Shown here in pieces: positions 51,706-60,642 of a DNA stretch of 64,000 nucleotides. The stretch's first letter is position 1. Each line of letters starts with the position of its first letter. The DNA comes from Actinoplanes auranticolor (GTDB lineage: Bacteria > Actinomycetota > Actinomycetes > Mycobacteriales > Micromonosporaceae), in the NCBI RefSeq assembly GCF_018332655.1, contig NZ_BOQL01000021.1, positions 186,001 through 250,000 on the forward strand, read 5' to 3'. Position numbers and translations under genes: made by a program. Under the pieces are notes generated by a model. It was not told the origin of the DNA and searched no databases. It worked only from the letters and a program-made list of their open reading frames with translations.

Positions 51706-52825
51706 GCCCGAGCTTGTGGAAGATCTGCCGCAGGTGGAAGTTGACCGTGTGCGGGGACCGGCCGATCCGGTGGGCGATCTGGCGGTTCGTCAGCGCCCGG
51801 CCCACGAAGCCGGCGATCTCGTGTTCGCGCGGGGTCAGCAGGCTCCAGTCCGGTGGTGGCAGAGCGGGCGCCGGCCGGGGCCCCGGGCCGGTGACGGCCG
51901 GTCGGCGGGCGGCGTGGGGCTGGTCGTCGCGCAGCGCCGCGACGACCGAGCGGGGCATCGAGGTCCGCACCACCGGGCGGATGAGGTCGTGGCTGAACCG
52001 CACCAGCTCGTCGTCGCTGAGCAGGCCGGACTCCAGCGCCTCGTCGACGGCCGGCAGCACCGCCACCGGGCTGACCCGCAGCAGGCGGGTGAGCCGGCCC
52101 AGCGGGAACGGCGCGCGCAGAGTGGCGGCCGCCTGCAGCAGGTGCCGGGCCGGCGGGGACATCGTCGCCAGTTCCTCGCGCAGCCGGGACCGGGTCCGGG
52201 CGGGCAGCCGGACCGCGCGCAGGCCGATCCGATCCCCGCTGACCGCGAGCAGTCCCTCCTCCCGCAACCCGAGGACCAGATCACGGAGGGCGCCGGGCCG
52301 GCCGGCCGCGACCCGGCTCAGGTCCAGCAGATCCGGGCCGGGCCGCCCGCCCAGCATGAGGGTGAGGAACCGCTCGGCCTCGGGCGCCGGCAGGGGACCG
52401 AGCCGGATCCGATGGGCGCCGGGCGGGAGCAGGCGCGGGTCGGCGCCGGTCCGCGCGGTCAGCACGACCAGCACCGGTGCCGTCGCGGCCAGCTGCCGCA
52501 GCGCCCGTGCCAGGCCCGCGTCCCAGTGCGGCGGGCGGTCGCTGACCAGCAGCAGAGCCGTCGACGAAGCACCGCCCGTCGTAGCGATCCTGATCCAATC
52601 GGCCTCCGGCACCACCGTGACCCCGCGCCGCCGGGCCACCGCGGTGAGCTCGTCCAGCACGCGCGTCCGGCCGCTCCCGGAGGGTCCCTCCACGACCAGG
52701 ACGGTCGGCTGTCCCGGCGCTGCCCTGTCGAGCAGACCGGTCATCTCCCGCAGCTCCCGGTCCCGCCCGACCAGCACCGTCGGCGCGGTCGGCCGGATCC
52801 CGTCTGTGACCTGTGCACATCCCAT
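51635..52825 (-). CDS. Second ATP-binding LuxR-family regulator
   Basis: The ATG at 52825 has GGGGG four bases upstream; an ATG at 52843 adds six residues. The 396-residue protein has an N-terminal Walker A (EGPSGSGRT), a helical middle and a C-terminal LuxR HTH (LTPREHEIAGFVGRALTNRQIAHRI...[16 protein letters not shown]). It is a short LAL-type regulator, likely controlling the adjacent biosynthetic operon with which it is convergent. CATCGG-N6-CCGATG at 52841-52858 just upstream could be an autoregulatory site. Confidence 0.8.
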   Translation of the reverse strand: MGCAQVTDGIRPTAPTVLVGRDRELREMTGLLDRAAPGQPTVLVVEGPSGSGRTRVLDELTAVARRRGVTVVPEADWIRIATTGGASSTALLLVSDRPPHWDAGLARALRQLAATAPVLVVLTARTGADPRLLPPGAHRIRLGPLPAPEAERFLTLMLGGRPGPDLLDLSRVAAGRPGALRDLVLGLREEGLLAVSGDRIGLRAVRLPARTRSRLREELATMSPPARHLLQAAATLRAPFPLGRLTRLLRVSPVAVLPAVDEALESGLLSDDELVRFSHDLIRPVVRTSMPRSVVAALRDDQPHAARRPAVTGPGPRPAPALPPPDWSLLTPREHEIAGFVGRALTNRQIAHRIGRSPHTVNFHLRQIFHKLGLTSRVQLASLVRQRETSSGPSSS

Positions 52826-52933
52826 CGGTCCCCCTTCGATCATCGGCTATGACCGATGCTGGGCCAGGCCCGCGGCCAGGACCGCCTACTAATAGGGGAT
52901 CGCGCCGCACAGTCGGGTTGCCGACCGCCGTGA

Positions 52934-53638
52934 TCAGGCGAGGCCGTCGGCCAGGGCACGCAGGCCGGCCGGGTCGGTCACCGTGATCCGCCGGTAGCCG
53001 GTGCTGATCAGCTTGCGGTCGCGCAGCTCGTGGACCGCCTTCTGCACGGTGGCCTGGGCGATCGCGATCATGGCGGCCAGTTCCGGCTGGCTCAGTGGTA
53101 CGGCGATGTCGATCCCGCCGTCCGGGCGGTCCCGCCCGCAGACCTCCGCGATCTCGATCAGCAACCGGGCCAGCCGGATGTGCGCCGGGAAGGCCGCGAA
53201 GTCGGTGCGGCGCCGGTTCGCCCAGTTCAGCTGCCGGGCCACCATGGCCGTCACCAGCGTGGCGGCCTCGGGCCGGCGGCGCAGGAACGCCGCGAAGTCC
53301 CGGCCGGCGACGAGCCCCGCGCCGACCCGGCCGCAGGCCGTGACGGTGGCGCTGCGCAGGTCGCCGGTCAGGGCGCTGATCTCGCCGATCACCTCACCGG
53401 GCAAGCGGATGCCGAGCAGCGTCTCGACACCCTCCACCGCGGTGGTGACCTTGACGAAGCCACTGATCAGCACCACGACGTGGGAGTCGCGGCCACCCTG
53501 GCGAATGATCAGGCGGCCGGGCGGGAACTGCCGCCGGACGCCCAGGGCGACCAACTCCATGGCGGCAGCGGGCCCCAGACTGCCGAGCAGAGTGCCGGGC
53601 GCCCAGCCGGCGTTCTGCCGCACCACCGGATCGACCAC
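52934..53638 (-). CDS. Crp/Fnr-family transcriptional regulator
   Basis: The GTG start has AGGGGGTG upstream. The 234-residue product has an N-terminal cNMP-binding-like beta roll (GRLIIRQGGRDSHVVVLISG, LPGEVIGEISALTG) and a C-terminal winged HTH (LSQPELAAMIAIAQATVQKAVHELRDRKLI). Classical cAMP-binding Arg/Ser residues are not obvious (LRSATVTA partly fits). It may regulate the cluster or the neighbouring conflict genes. Confidence 0.8.
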   Translation of the reverse strand: MVDPVVRQNAGWAPGTLLGSLGPAAAMELVALGVRRQFPPGRLIIRQGGRDSHVVVLISGFVKVTTAVEGVETLLGIRLPGEVIGEISALTGDLRSATVTACGRVGAGLVAGRDFAAFLRRRPEAATLVTAMVARQLNWANRRRTDFAAFPAHIRLARLLIEIAEVCGRDRPDGGIDIAVPLSQPELAAMIAIAQATVQKAVHELRDRKLISTGYRRITVTDPAGLRALADGLA

Positions 53639-53946
53639 CGGTCACCCCCTGCGATGTCCGTGCCAGCTAAGCACAGACCGCGGCTCTCGGCAGTCCGAAG
53701 TCGACGCTGCTCCGTCAACAGGTGCCGGCAGTGGTGTCGATGGATGATTCGTCGGTCGTGGATCGACGATCATCCGTCCGCCTCGGCTGAAGGTGCCGAC
53801 AAGGAGTCCGAACCGCTCGATCAATGGTCGGGTGGTCGCGTACCGCGACAGTTTGGTCCAAGCTTCGAGGCGTCGGCGCCTGTCCAGTTGAAGAGGTTTC
53901 GGCACGCTCACACGTCGTGTTCCCGATACATCGGAAGGAGCCCTCA
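53639..53946. promoter_or_regulatory. Divergent region between Crp and sigma-like genes with a 12-bp imperfect hairpin
   Basis: This 308-bp gap holds the inverted repeat GGATGATTCGTCG (53742-53754) and CGACGATCATCC (53764-53775), twelve pairs with one bulged T around a nine-base loop. It could be an operator or transcript hairpin. AAGGAG at 53935-53940 serves the GTG at 53947. No other gene is visible. Confidence 0.45.
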
Positions 53947-55107
53947 GTGGGGCTTTCGGATGGGCCGACCCAGCCGCTGGAATACGATCGCACGCCCCGC
54001 AGCGCGCCGAACGGCCCCCAGGCCGGGCTGTTCGTGTCCAGGGCGGTCGACCACATCGGCTCGCGCACCAGAAATCTCCGGCCGCGGGGCGACGATCGGG
54101 TCAGGCGCCTGCGCGAGCTGGCCCGGGACGGCCGGCTCGCCGCCGCGGTGGCCGACGCCGACGAGGCCGGTCGGCGGGTGCTGAGTGCGGCCGCGTACGA
54201 CGTGGTCTGGCCGATCGTCTACTCGCGGCTCACGTACCGCGTCGAGCAGCGCCGGGGCCACCTCAGCTGCATGGGCGGGGTCCACCAGCTGGCCGACGAG
54301 TGTCTCGACCGCTTCCACGACGACGTGGAGGCCGTGGTCGACGACCTGCTCTCGCGCACCCGGCAACCGGTGCACCACCTCGAGGCGTGGATCGCGGGCC
54401 GGGTCAATGCGGCCACCGTCGACGGATACCGCCGCCGCCGGGGGGAGCGCGGCGCGTTGCAGCGCCCGCGGCTGCCCGGCTGGCTCGACACGGCGTTGGG
54501 CCGCGACCGCTGGCTGACGGCGCTGGCCGTGCGGATCCTCGAATGGGTGGGGGTACCGCAGACCGCGGGCAACGAGACATGGCCCGTCGGCTCGTGGGCG
54601 CAGGAGCGCGCCACCGTCACCGGCGACTGGCGCGGCAGTGATCCCGACGTGGTGGCCCGCGAGATCGAGACGGTCCTGGCGGTCATGCGCCGCCGCCCGG
54701 AGTGGTTTGAGTCCTATGTGGAGCGCCCGCTCGGCCGCAAGCAGGCGCCCGTCGCGGCTATGCCGGTGGAGAACGGACCGGGTCCGGCGGCGACTCCGCT
54801 CGCCCTCGGCGATCCCGGCGTCGCTGTCGAGAGCGAGATGCTGCGGCTGGCCGCCGCCGCCGTCGAGGTGATCGGCAGCCGCCGGGGCCGCGGGGAGGAC
54901 ACCCAGCGGATCGTCGTCGACGTGGTCCGCCGGGTGTTCGGCGGGTCGGTGCCCGCCGTGCTCGACCGGGCCCCGCACGAGGCCGCCGACCCGGGCTCGG
55001 TGACCGAGGCGCTCGCCGACCCGGCGACCGTGGACCGGATCGTCGCCACGGTACGCGCGATCATCAGCGAGTGCGGTGACGGTTCAGCCGCGCCCGGATG
55101 CATTTGA
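53947..55107 (+). CDS. Sigma-region-like helical protein with C-terminal conflict module (copy 1)
   Basis: AAGGAG six bases before the GTG defines the start. The 386-residue product is soluble. Residues about 60-180 are helical, with LEAWIAGRVNAATVDGYRRRR recalling sigma-70 region 2 (W-x2-A/R-x2-N-x4-D-x2-RR); no region 4 HTH is visible. After a WVGVP segment and a linker, the last 90 residues (VESEMLRLAAAAVEVI...VRAIIS) match the stand-alone 35149-35397 protein. It is a paralogue of 55343-56515. Inference: a sigma-like adaptor that couples a recognition part to the CHAT protease nearby. Family not recognised by name. Confidence 0.7.
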   Translation: MGLSDGPTQPLEYDRTPRSAPNGPQAGLFVSRAVDHIGSRTRNLRPRGDDRVRRLRELARDGRLAAAVADADEAGRRVLSAAAYDVVWPIVYSRLTYRVEQRRGHLSCMGGVHQLADECLDRFHDDVEAVVDDLLSRTRQPVHHLEAWIAGRVNAATVDGYRRRRGERGALQRPRLPGWLDTALGRDRWLTALAVRILEWVGVPQTAGNETWPVGSWAQERATVTGDWRGSDPDVVAREIETVLAVMRRRPEWFESYVERPLGRKQAPVAAMPVENGPGPAATPLALGDPGVAVESEMLRLAAAAVEVIGSRRGRGEDTQRIVVDVVRRVFGGSVPAVLDRAPHEAADPGSVTEALADPATVDRIVATVRAIISECGDGSAAPGCI

Positions 55108-55205
55108 CATGCGAACGGGGTAAGCCGCGCGGCAGCACCGGAGCATCGGTCGGCAGCCGGCCGCGACGAAGCGGCCACCGGTCCGCTGCGCTGTGGGCAC
55201 ACCTG

Positions 55206-55238
55206 GTCCCGCGGACGGTCGTTTCACCGCCGCGGGAC
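55206..55238 (+). terminator. 9-bp perfect inverted repeat between the paralogous sigma-like genes
   Basis: GTCCCGCGG (55206-55214) pairs exactly with CCGCGGGAC (55230-55238) around a 15-base loop, about 100 bp beyond the first gene and 105 bp before the second. It could be a terminator or operator; no U-tract. Confidence 0.35.
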
Positions 55239-55342
55239 TAGCCGATCGTGCTCGACGTCAGGAAACTCTCCCAAGGTGGACTTATCCGCCTGAACCGTCA
55301 TCAGCCTGCCGTCCTGACGCGGCACCACCGGAAGAGACCTTC

Positions 55343-56515
55343 GTGACCACCGCAGAAAAATCCGGGTCGCGGCGACCTGCCGCGCATCGGCGATCCGGCT
55401 CCCCGATCACCAGGCCGGCCGCGGGCCCGGCCGGCCTGGCCCCCCGCGGGCCGGCCGTCGGGCGGATTCCCGATCAGCGCCACCCCGGTGCCCACCAGGC
55501 CGCGAACGGGTTCCCGGCCACCGACGGACCCGCGGACCGATCCACAGCCGGGGACGCGGACGCGCTCGTCCGGGAGCTGGCCCGGACCGGAGGGTTGGCC
55601 GCGGCGGTCGCCGTTGCGGATCTTGCGCAGCGCCGGCGGCTCCACGCCGCCGCGTACGACATCGCCTTCCCGATCGTCTTCTCCGCGGTCACCCGGAAGG
55701 TGGAACAGCGACGCGGGCATCGCGCGTGCGCGCAGGGCCTCCGGCAACTGACCGGCAGCTGCCTGGACGGCTTCCACGACGACGTCGAAGCGCTGGTCGA
55801 GCACCTGTTCGCGGCGACCGCGCCGATCGCCGACCTGCCGGCCTGGCTGACCTTCTGGGCCCCCCGGGCCGCGGTCGACGGCCACCGCAGGCGGCGGGGT
55901 GCCCGCGGAGCACTTCAGCGGCCGCGGATGACCCGGGCCCTCGCCGGCCGGCTGGGCCACGACCGGTGGCTGATGGATCTCGCTCTGCGGATCCTCACCT
56001 GGGTGGGTGTCCCGGCCACCGCCGGGACCGGTCTGTGGCCGCTGGACGAGTGGGCGCAGCGCCGTGCCGGGATGACCGGTGACCCGTCCGCGAGCACCCC
56101 GGCCGTCGTGGCCGCCGAGGCCGAGCAGGTGCTGCGGGTGCTGCGGCGGCGGCCGGGCTGGTACGCCGAACACGTGGAGCGCCCGCTGTCGCTCAAGCCG
56201 GTTCCGGTCGCCGCGGACCTCCCGGACGTCCCGGCGCCGGGGGACGACGTGGCCGAGACCGCCATCACCGAGCTGGCCGGGGCCGCCCTCGAGGCCATCA
56301 CGGGCGGCCTGGAGAACGGCCAGGACCCGGAGGCGACGGTCACCCGGGTCCTCAGCACGTTGTTCCTCGGCGGCAGCGGAGTCGAGGAGATGCACCGCCC
56401 GCCCGGGGCCGGCCCGGCCGCCGGTGACCGCCTGTCAGCGGTGTTCGACGATCCCGCCGTCCTCGCCGAGGTCGTCGGCCGGGTGCTCGGCATCGTCCGG
56501 GAGACCGCCGACTGA
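55343..56515 (+). CDS. Sigma-region-like helical protein with C-terminal conflict module (copy 2)
   Basis: GGAAGAGA before the GTG at 55343 supports the start. The 390-residue product is clearly paralogous to 53947-55107 (shared AAYDIxFPIVxSxxTxKVEQRRGH, WVGVPxTAG and GALQRPR motifs), with a Pro/Arg-rich N-terminus. The C-terminal module is more divergent. Its 3' end overlaps the convergent 56435-56662 small gene by 81 bp, a repeat of the tail-to-tail layout seen at 35378-35397. Function inferred only from context. Confidence 0.7.
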   Translation: MTTAEKSGSRRPAAHRRSGSPITRPAAGPAGLAPRGPAVGRIPDQRHPGAHQAANGFPATDGPADRSTAGDADALVRELARTGGLAAAVAVADLAQRRRLHAAAYDIAFPIVFSAVTRKVEQRRGHRACAQGLRQLTGSCLDGFHDDVEALVEHLFAATAPIADLPAWLTFWAPRAAVDGHRRRRGARGALQRPRMTRALAGRLGHDRWLMDLALRILTWVGVPATAGTGLWPLDEWAQRRAGMTGDPSASTPAVVAAEAEQVLRVLRRRPGWYAEHVERPLSLKPVPVAADLPDVPAPGDDVAETAITELAGAALEAITGGLENGQDPEATVTRVLSTLFLGGSGVEEMHRPPGAGPAAGDRLSAVFDDPAVLAEVVGRVLGIVRETAD

Positions 56516-56662
56516 CTCCACCAGGGCCCGCCGGTGGGTGGCCAGCAGATCTGCCACCTCGCCCGGCTCGACGCCGCGCAGGAGCGCCGACCGGCACACC
56601 CGGCGCAATTCGGTCTCCAGAAACTGCCTGACCCGGTTCCGCTGTCCCGGCGTGAGCTCCAT
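56435..56662 (-). CDS. Tiny helical partner protein (paralogue of 37408)
   Basis: The 75-residue product MELTPGQRNRVRQFLETELRR... shares 26 of its first 47 positions with the caspase-linked small protein. An upstream ATG at 56698 would add 12 residues absent from the paralogue. It follows the CHAT gene in the same direction (about 185 bp) and overlaps the convergent sigma-like gene. A regulator or adaptor of the protease is the simplest inference. Confidence 0.7.
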   Translation of the reverse strand: MELTPGQRNRVRQFLETELRRVCRSALLRGVEPGEVADLLATHRRALVESVGGLPDDAEHPADDLGEDGGIVEHR

Positions 56663-56847
56663 CAGCACGGACGGGCGGTCAGGGGCGGACGGCAGCATGC
56701 CGGGGTGGTCATCAGTGACTCCTCACGCCGGATGAAAGGCCGGCACAGATTGCCGGCGGACCGCTTCGCCGGTGGCGCCGGCCGGCCGGGAGCTGGGCTG
56801 TCCGGTAAACCTGACGGACGGCACGCGGCGGGACCGGCCGGGCGACG

Positions 56848-59748
56848 TCAGGCACCGGTGTAGGCGAAGGCGGCCCAGTACCTCGGATCGACGTACGGAC
56901 AGGCGTCCGGGCCGCCCGCCGGTTCGACGCCGGGCAGCAACGCCTCGAGGTCGAACCGGGTCGCTCGGCGCAGCCACTGCTGGGCCTGGTTGAGCGCCAC
57001 GGCCGGCTCCTCGCCGTCCCGGCACCACCGCTGGTAGAAGGCGGTCATCAGGTAGGTGCAGGCGAGGTCGTCGACTGCCCACGCGGTCGCGATCACGCCG
57101 GCGAAACCCAGCTGGATCAGCGCCGACGGCAGACCGACGACCTCGTTCGGGGCGGCCGACCCGACCAGGTTCGTCCGGCACGCGGACAGCACCGCCAGGC
57201 GGCGCCGGCCGGGTGAGAGGGTACGGCGCAGCTCCTCCAGGGTGACCACCCGGTCGGCGAAGTACAGGCGGCTGTCGAGGATGGAAGCCGGTTCGGCGGA
57301 GCCGTGGCACGCGAGGTGCCAGACGGTGTGCCGGTCGGCGGCCGCGCTGAACTCCGCCCACGTGCAGGCGTGCACCGGTGCCGACGCCGATCCGGTCCAG
57401 CGCCGGGTGACCTCGGTGGTCTCCCGCGTGACGTGGTGCAGATACCCGCCGGGGCGGACCCCGTGCCCGGCCGGCACGTCGACGGCGAGCAGCGTCTGCT
57501 CCCGGGCGGCCGACTCCCGCACGGTGTCCCGGCACCGCCGCAGCGCCCGCGCGTTCGGCGCGTAGCGGATCGCCGAGAAGTGGCCGGTGTGGCGCCACTC
57601 GGCGTACCGGTCGCCGGGAGCACCCGGCTCCCCGGCCGCGTGCAGCGGCACGAGGTTGAGCAGACCGACGGGGATGAAGGTGACGATGCGGCCTCGGGCG
57701 CTGTGCAGCAACAGGTCCATGACGCCGTTGTGCCACAGCGTGCGCAGGCCGTCAGCCATCGGATCGGTGCCGGCCTCCCCGGACACCGCGAGATCGCGGC
57801 CGCCCGCCAGGCGGGCGAGTCCGGTCGACGGCTCGGCTTCCGGCTGCACGCGGCCGACGATCCCGGCGACAGTGGCCCGGTTCAGCTTGGGCAGATCGAG
57901 GAACTGCGGGTCGTGCGAGGCGGCGACCACGAGGGCGTACCCGCCGGCCTTGGCCGCGGCGAGGTAGACGAGGGCGCCGTCGCCGGTCTGGCTCGTGATG
58001 TCCTCATAGCTGAAGCCCCGGCCGCCGAGGACCTCGCTGAGGCCCACAGCCCGCCCGGTCTCCAGGGCGAGAACGGCCTCCCGGTACCGCCCGGTGCGGG
58101 CCAGCCAGTAACCCGCCTCTTCCGCGTACTCCTGGGCGCTGGTCAGCACTCGTTGCCTCGCGACCTCACCGTCCCGGGCGACGGCGTCCCGGGCGGCCAG
58201 GGTGACCAGGTGGCCGTACGCCTCAGCGGCGAACTCCGGGATCCTGGTACCGGCTGCCCATTCCGCCCACGCCACGGCCGTCCGCGCGCCGGCGACGACA
58301 CTCGGCGCGGCACCGACCGACCGGCGCCAGGCCCGCTGCGACCGCTTGTCGTCACCGCGGCCGGTCAGCGCACCCCGTGCGGCGAGGGCCTCCCGGTGGA
58401 CGAGCCGGTCGTCCGGCCCGTGCGGGTGCCAGGGCCGGCAGCGACGGCTGCTCAGCCGGACCGCCTCGCGGACGTCGCGGGACCGGTCGGCCGGCAGCCC
58501 GCCGGATCGCAGCGCCCGCCAGAGCAGCAGCCGGGCCAGGCCGGTGTCGGCCGGAGTGACGCGCCGCCACCGGTCCCGGCCGGCAGCCCGGCCGGCCCGG
58601 CCCAGCGCGATGCCGTCGTCGAGCCGGTCCGGCCGGATCCGGGCCAGGAGCAGGCCATGGGTGGCGAGGATCTGCGGCCGGAGCCGCCGGGCGAGCGGCC
58701 CGGTCTCAGCCGCGGCCAGCTCCAGTTCCTCTACGGCGGCTGTCAGGTCCCCGGTGATCACGTGCAGCCGGGAGCGGAGCAGGTGGGTCAGCGCGGGCCA
58801 CGTCGCGGCCGCGGCGAGCTGTCGGACCAGGTCGTCGAGCGGGCCGGTGTGCTCATGGGTCTGCGCGGCGTCGATCACGCTGTCCACGAGCGGCAGGGCG
58901 GTCCGCGGTTCCCGGCGCAGCAGATCGACGACCTCGCGCGGGTCGGCCACCGTCCTCGGCGGGGAGACGAGGGGCCACGACACGGGTGGCAGGCCGTCGA
59001 CCGCGGTGACGGCCGATCGGCGGGTCCGGGCCAGGGTGGTGCGGCTGCGGTGGAGGGCGCGAAGCTCGGCGAGGCGCTGGAACCCGCGGTGGTGGTGGTC
59101 CATCAGTACGCCTTCGATCCGGCCGGCGACGTCGTCCATCGCGGCGTGCAGCTCGGCCTCCCCGGGGTGGTCGATGGACGTGTCCTGCTCCAGCACGCCG
59201 ATGCACATCGTCACGAAGGCCCGCGCGATCGTCCGCCGGGTGTTGTCGTCGTCGACGTCGCGGGTGTCGACGAACGGGTAGCACTCCAGCAGCTCGGTGA
59301 TCGCCCGGCCGGTGTCACCGGAGCGGGCAGCGAGCGAGACCATCTCCGAGAGCGTCGAGGACACGATCCACCAGGCGTCGGTGCCCTGCCACCGCGGCGG
59401 CCGGGCCCGGCGGTACGCGAGCCAGGCCCGGTCCGCCGCCGCGCTGTCGTCCCGCCACCACGCGTCCTTGTAGGCCCAGACGTGCTGCTCGAGTTCCGCC
59501 GTCTCCCGCCGGTACGGGTCCGGCCCGGTCAGCTCATGCCGGATCCTGTGGATCCGGGCCTCGTGCGCCCATGGTTCCGCGAAGGTGGCGTCGGCCGGGT
59601 GCCCGCACCGCCGGCACGGGTACGGCCAGGACCGCGGGGCCGGCTCGTCACCGGTCCCGCATTCCTGGTTGACGCACTTCCAGCCCCGGACCCGCGCCTC
59701 GGGCGGCGCGAGGTAGCCGTAGGAAGTTCGTGGTGGTCGGCGGCCCAT
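56848..59748 (-). CDS. Zinc-ribbon CHAT protease
   Basis: The ATG at 59748 (a GTG at 59751 is adjacent) gives about 966 residues. An N-terminal zinc-ribbon-like set CVNQEC...CRRC (near residues 25-49) precedes long helical repeats (about 70-560) and a CHAT domain with His in WHLACHGS (about 816) and Cys in AVLSACRT (about 858), followed by GFAGVIATAWAVDD and YWAAFAYTGA as in canonical CHAT proteins. Family knowledge: a caspase-like protease activated by partner recognition. It shares its promoter region with the 59788 gene and is followed by the tiny partner gene. Confidence 0.85.
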   Translation of the reverse strand: MGRRPPRTSYGYLAPPEARVRGWKCVNQECGTGDEPAPRSWPYPCRRCGHPADATFAEPWAHEARIHRIRHELTGPDPYRRETAELEQHVWAYKDAWWRDDSAAADRAWLAYRRARPPRWQGTDAWWIVSSTLSEMVSLAARSGDTGRAITELLECYPFVDTRDVDDDNTRRTIARAFVTMCIGVLEQDTSIDHPGEAELHAAMDDVAGRIEGVLMDHHHRGFQRLAELRALHRSRTTLARTRRSAVTAVDGLPPVSWPLVSPPRTVADPREVVDLLRREPRTALPLVDSVIDAAQTHEHTGPLDDLVRQLAAAATWPALTHLLRSRLHVITGDLTAAVEELELAAAETGPLARRLRPQILATHGLLLARIRPDRLDDGIALGRAGRAAGRDRWRRVTPADTGLARLLLWRALRSGGLPADRSRDVREAVRLSSRRCRPWHPHGPDDRLVHREALAARGALTGRGDDKRSQRAWRRSVGAAPSVVAGARTAVAWAEWAAGTRIPEFAAEAYGHLVTLAARDAVARDGEVARQRVLTSAQEYAEEAGYWLARTGRYREAVLALETGRAVGLSEVLGGRGFSYEDITSQTGDGALVYLAAAKAGGYALVVAASHDPQFLDLPKLNRATVAGIVGRVQPEAEPSTGLARLAGGRDLAVSGEAGTDPMADGLRTLWHNGVMDLLLHSARGRIVTFIPVGLLNLVPLHAAGEPGAPGDRYAEWRHTGHFSAIRYAPNARALRRCRDTVRESAAREQTLLAVDVPAGHGVRPGGYLHHVTRETTEVTRRWTGSASAPVHACTWAEFSAAADRHTVWHLACHGSAEPASILDSRLYFADRVVTLEELRRTLSPGRRRLAVLSACRTNLVGSAAPNEVVGLPSALIQLGFAGVIATAWAVDDLACTYLMTAFYQRWCRDGEEPAVALNQAQQWLRRATRFDLEALLPGVEPAGGPDACPYVDPRYWAAFAYTGA

Positions 59749-59756
59749 CACTGTTG

Positions 59757-59780
59757 TCTGACGGACCGCTGTCCGTCAGA
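59757..59780. promoter_or_regulatory. Perfect 9-bp operator-like inverted repeat between divergent starts
   Basis: TCTGACGGA-ccgctg-TCCGTCAGA fills most of the 39 bp between two outward start codons. A repressor bound here would block both genes. Neither start has a clear ribosome-binding site, so leaderless transcripts are possible. Confidence 0.5.
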
Positions 59781-59787
59781 TAGCGGC

Positions 59788-60171
59788 ATGGCACTCTTCC
59801 GACGATCCCGGTCCCGCTTCCCCGCCGACATGCCGCGGTGGCTGGAGACCTTCGGCCGGTACACGTTCGACCTCCACAGTGGCATCGACGACGGGGAGAT
59901 GTGGAGCCGGATCGCGACGTTCCACGAGATGGCGCGGAGCGACCGGGACGGCTTCCTCACCGACCTGCGGGCCGTCGTGGCGGACGACCGCGGTGGCTTC
60001 GCGACCTTCGGCGCCGCCCGGGTCGTCTGGGAGCTGTTCGGCGGCGACGCCCTGCACCTTCCGGCCGCGCTGCCGATCATCGATGCCGGCATCGCGTTCA
60101 AACGCGCCCGCGGGCTCCCCACCGGCGCACTGACCGGCTACGAGATGCAGCGCCTCCGCCAGACCGACTGA
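59788..60171 (+). CDS. Hypothetical soluble protein
   Basis: The 127-residue product begins MALFRRSRSRFPADMPRW and is helical with several Trp/Phe residues (WLETFGRYTFD, VVWELFGGD). I do not recognise the family and see no catalytic motif. It is divergent from the CHAT gene across the operator-like repeat, so it may be co-regulated with it. Reading frame and codon use fit the surroundings. Confidence 0.55.
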   Translation: MALFRRSRSRFPADMPRWLETFGRYTFDLHSGIDDGEMWSRIATFHEMARSDRDGFLTDLRAVVADDRGGFATFGAARVVWELFGGDALHLPAALPIIDAGIAFKRARGLPTGALTGYEMQRLRQTD

Positions 60172-60205
60172 ACCGTCGTCCAACCGAGAAGAGAGGAAGC
60201 CCGTC

Positions 60206-60601
60206 ATGGAAGGCTTTTTGTGTTTCGCCGTCGTCGCCGTGTTCATCGCCGTTCCGGTGTGGCAGTTCATCGAGACGCGCCACGCCGTCGCGACGACGAC
60301 GGTCGAGTCGGCCCATGAGCCCGCGCAGGTCGCGCAGCTGGTGCAGGGGGCGTTCGCCGGCCCCCGCGCAGTGCTGTGGACCGCCAGGGCCGGCCCCGGT
60401 GTGATCAACATGCGTCGGCGTGGGGTCCGTGGCGGCATCACCATGTCCATCGAAATCGAGGCCCGTCCCGGCGGCGGCTCGACCGTGGACATGTGGGCCT
60501 CGCGGACGATCACCTACTTCGGTGTCCTGGTCAATTTCGCCGGTGTCGTCAACCGGCGCAAGAAGGCGATCGGCCGCGAGCTGACCTCGGCCGCCGGCTG
60601 A
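60206..60601 (+). CDS. Small membrane-anchored hypothetical protein
   Basis: GAGAGGAAG before the ATG supports the start. The 131-residue product has a hydrophobic N-terminal helix (GFLCFAVVAVFIAVPVW) and a basic soluble domain with beta-strand-like segments; family unknown. It follows 59788-60171 by 34 bp and may be co-transcribed. Confidence 0.55.
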   Translation: MEGFLCFAVVAVFIAVPVWQFIETRHAVATTTVESAHEPAQVAQLVQGAFAGPRAVLWTARAGPGVINMRRRGVRGGITMSIEIEARPGGGSTVDMWASRTITYFGVLVNFAGVVNRRKKAIGRELTSAAG

Positions 60602-60642
60602 CCGGGTGCACCTTCGCTCCGGCGACGAGGCGAACGCCACGG

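Noticed and set aside
57304..59787. Plus-strand frame continuous with the 59788 gene
   Set aside because: Only the part after ATG 59788 has normal amino-acid composition; the upstream part is antisense to the CHAT gene.
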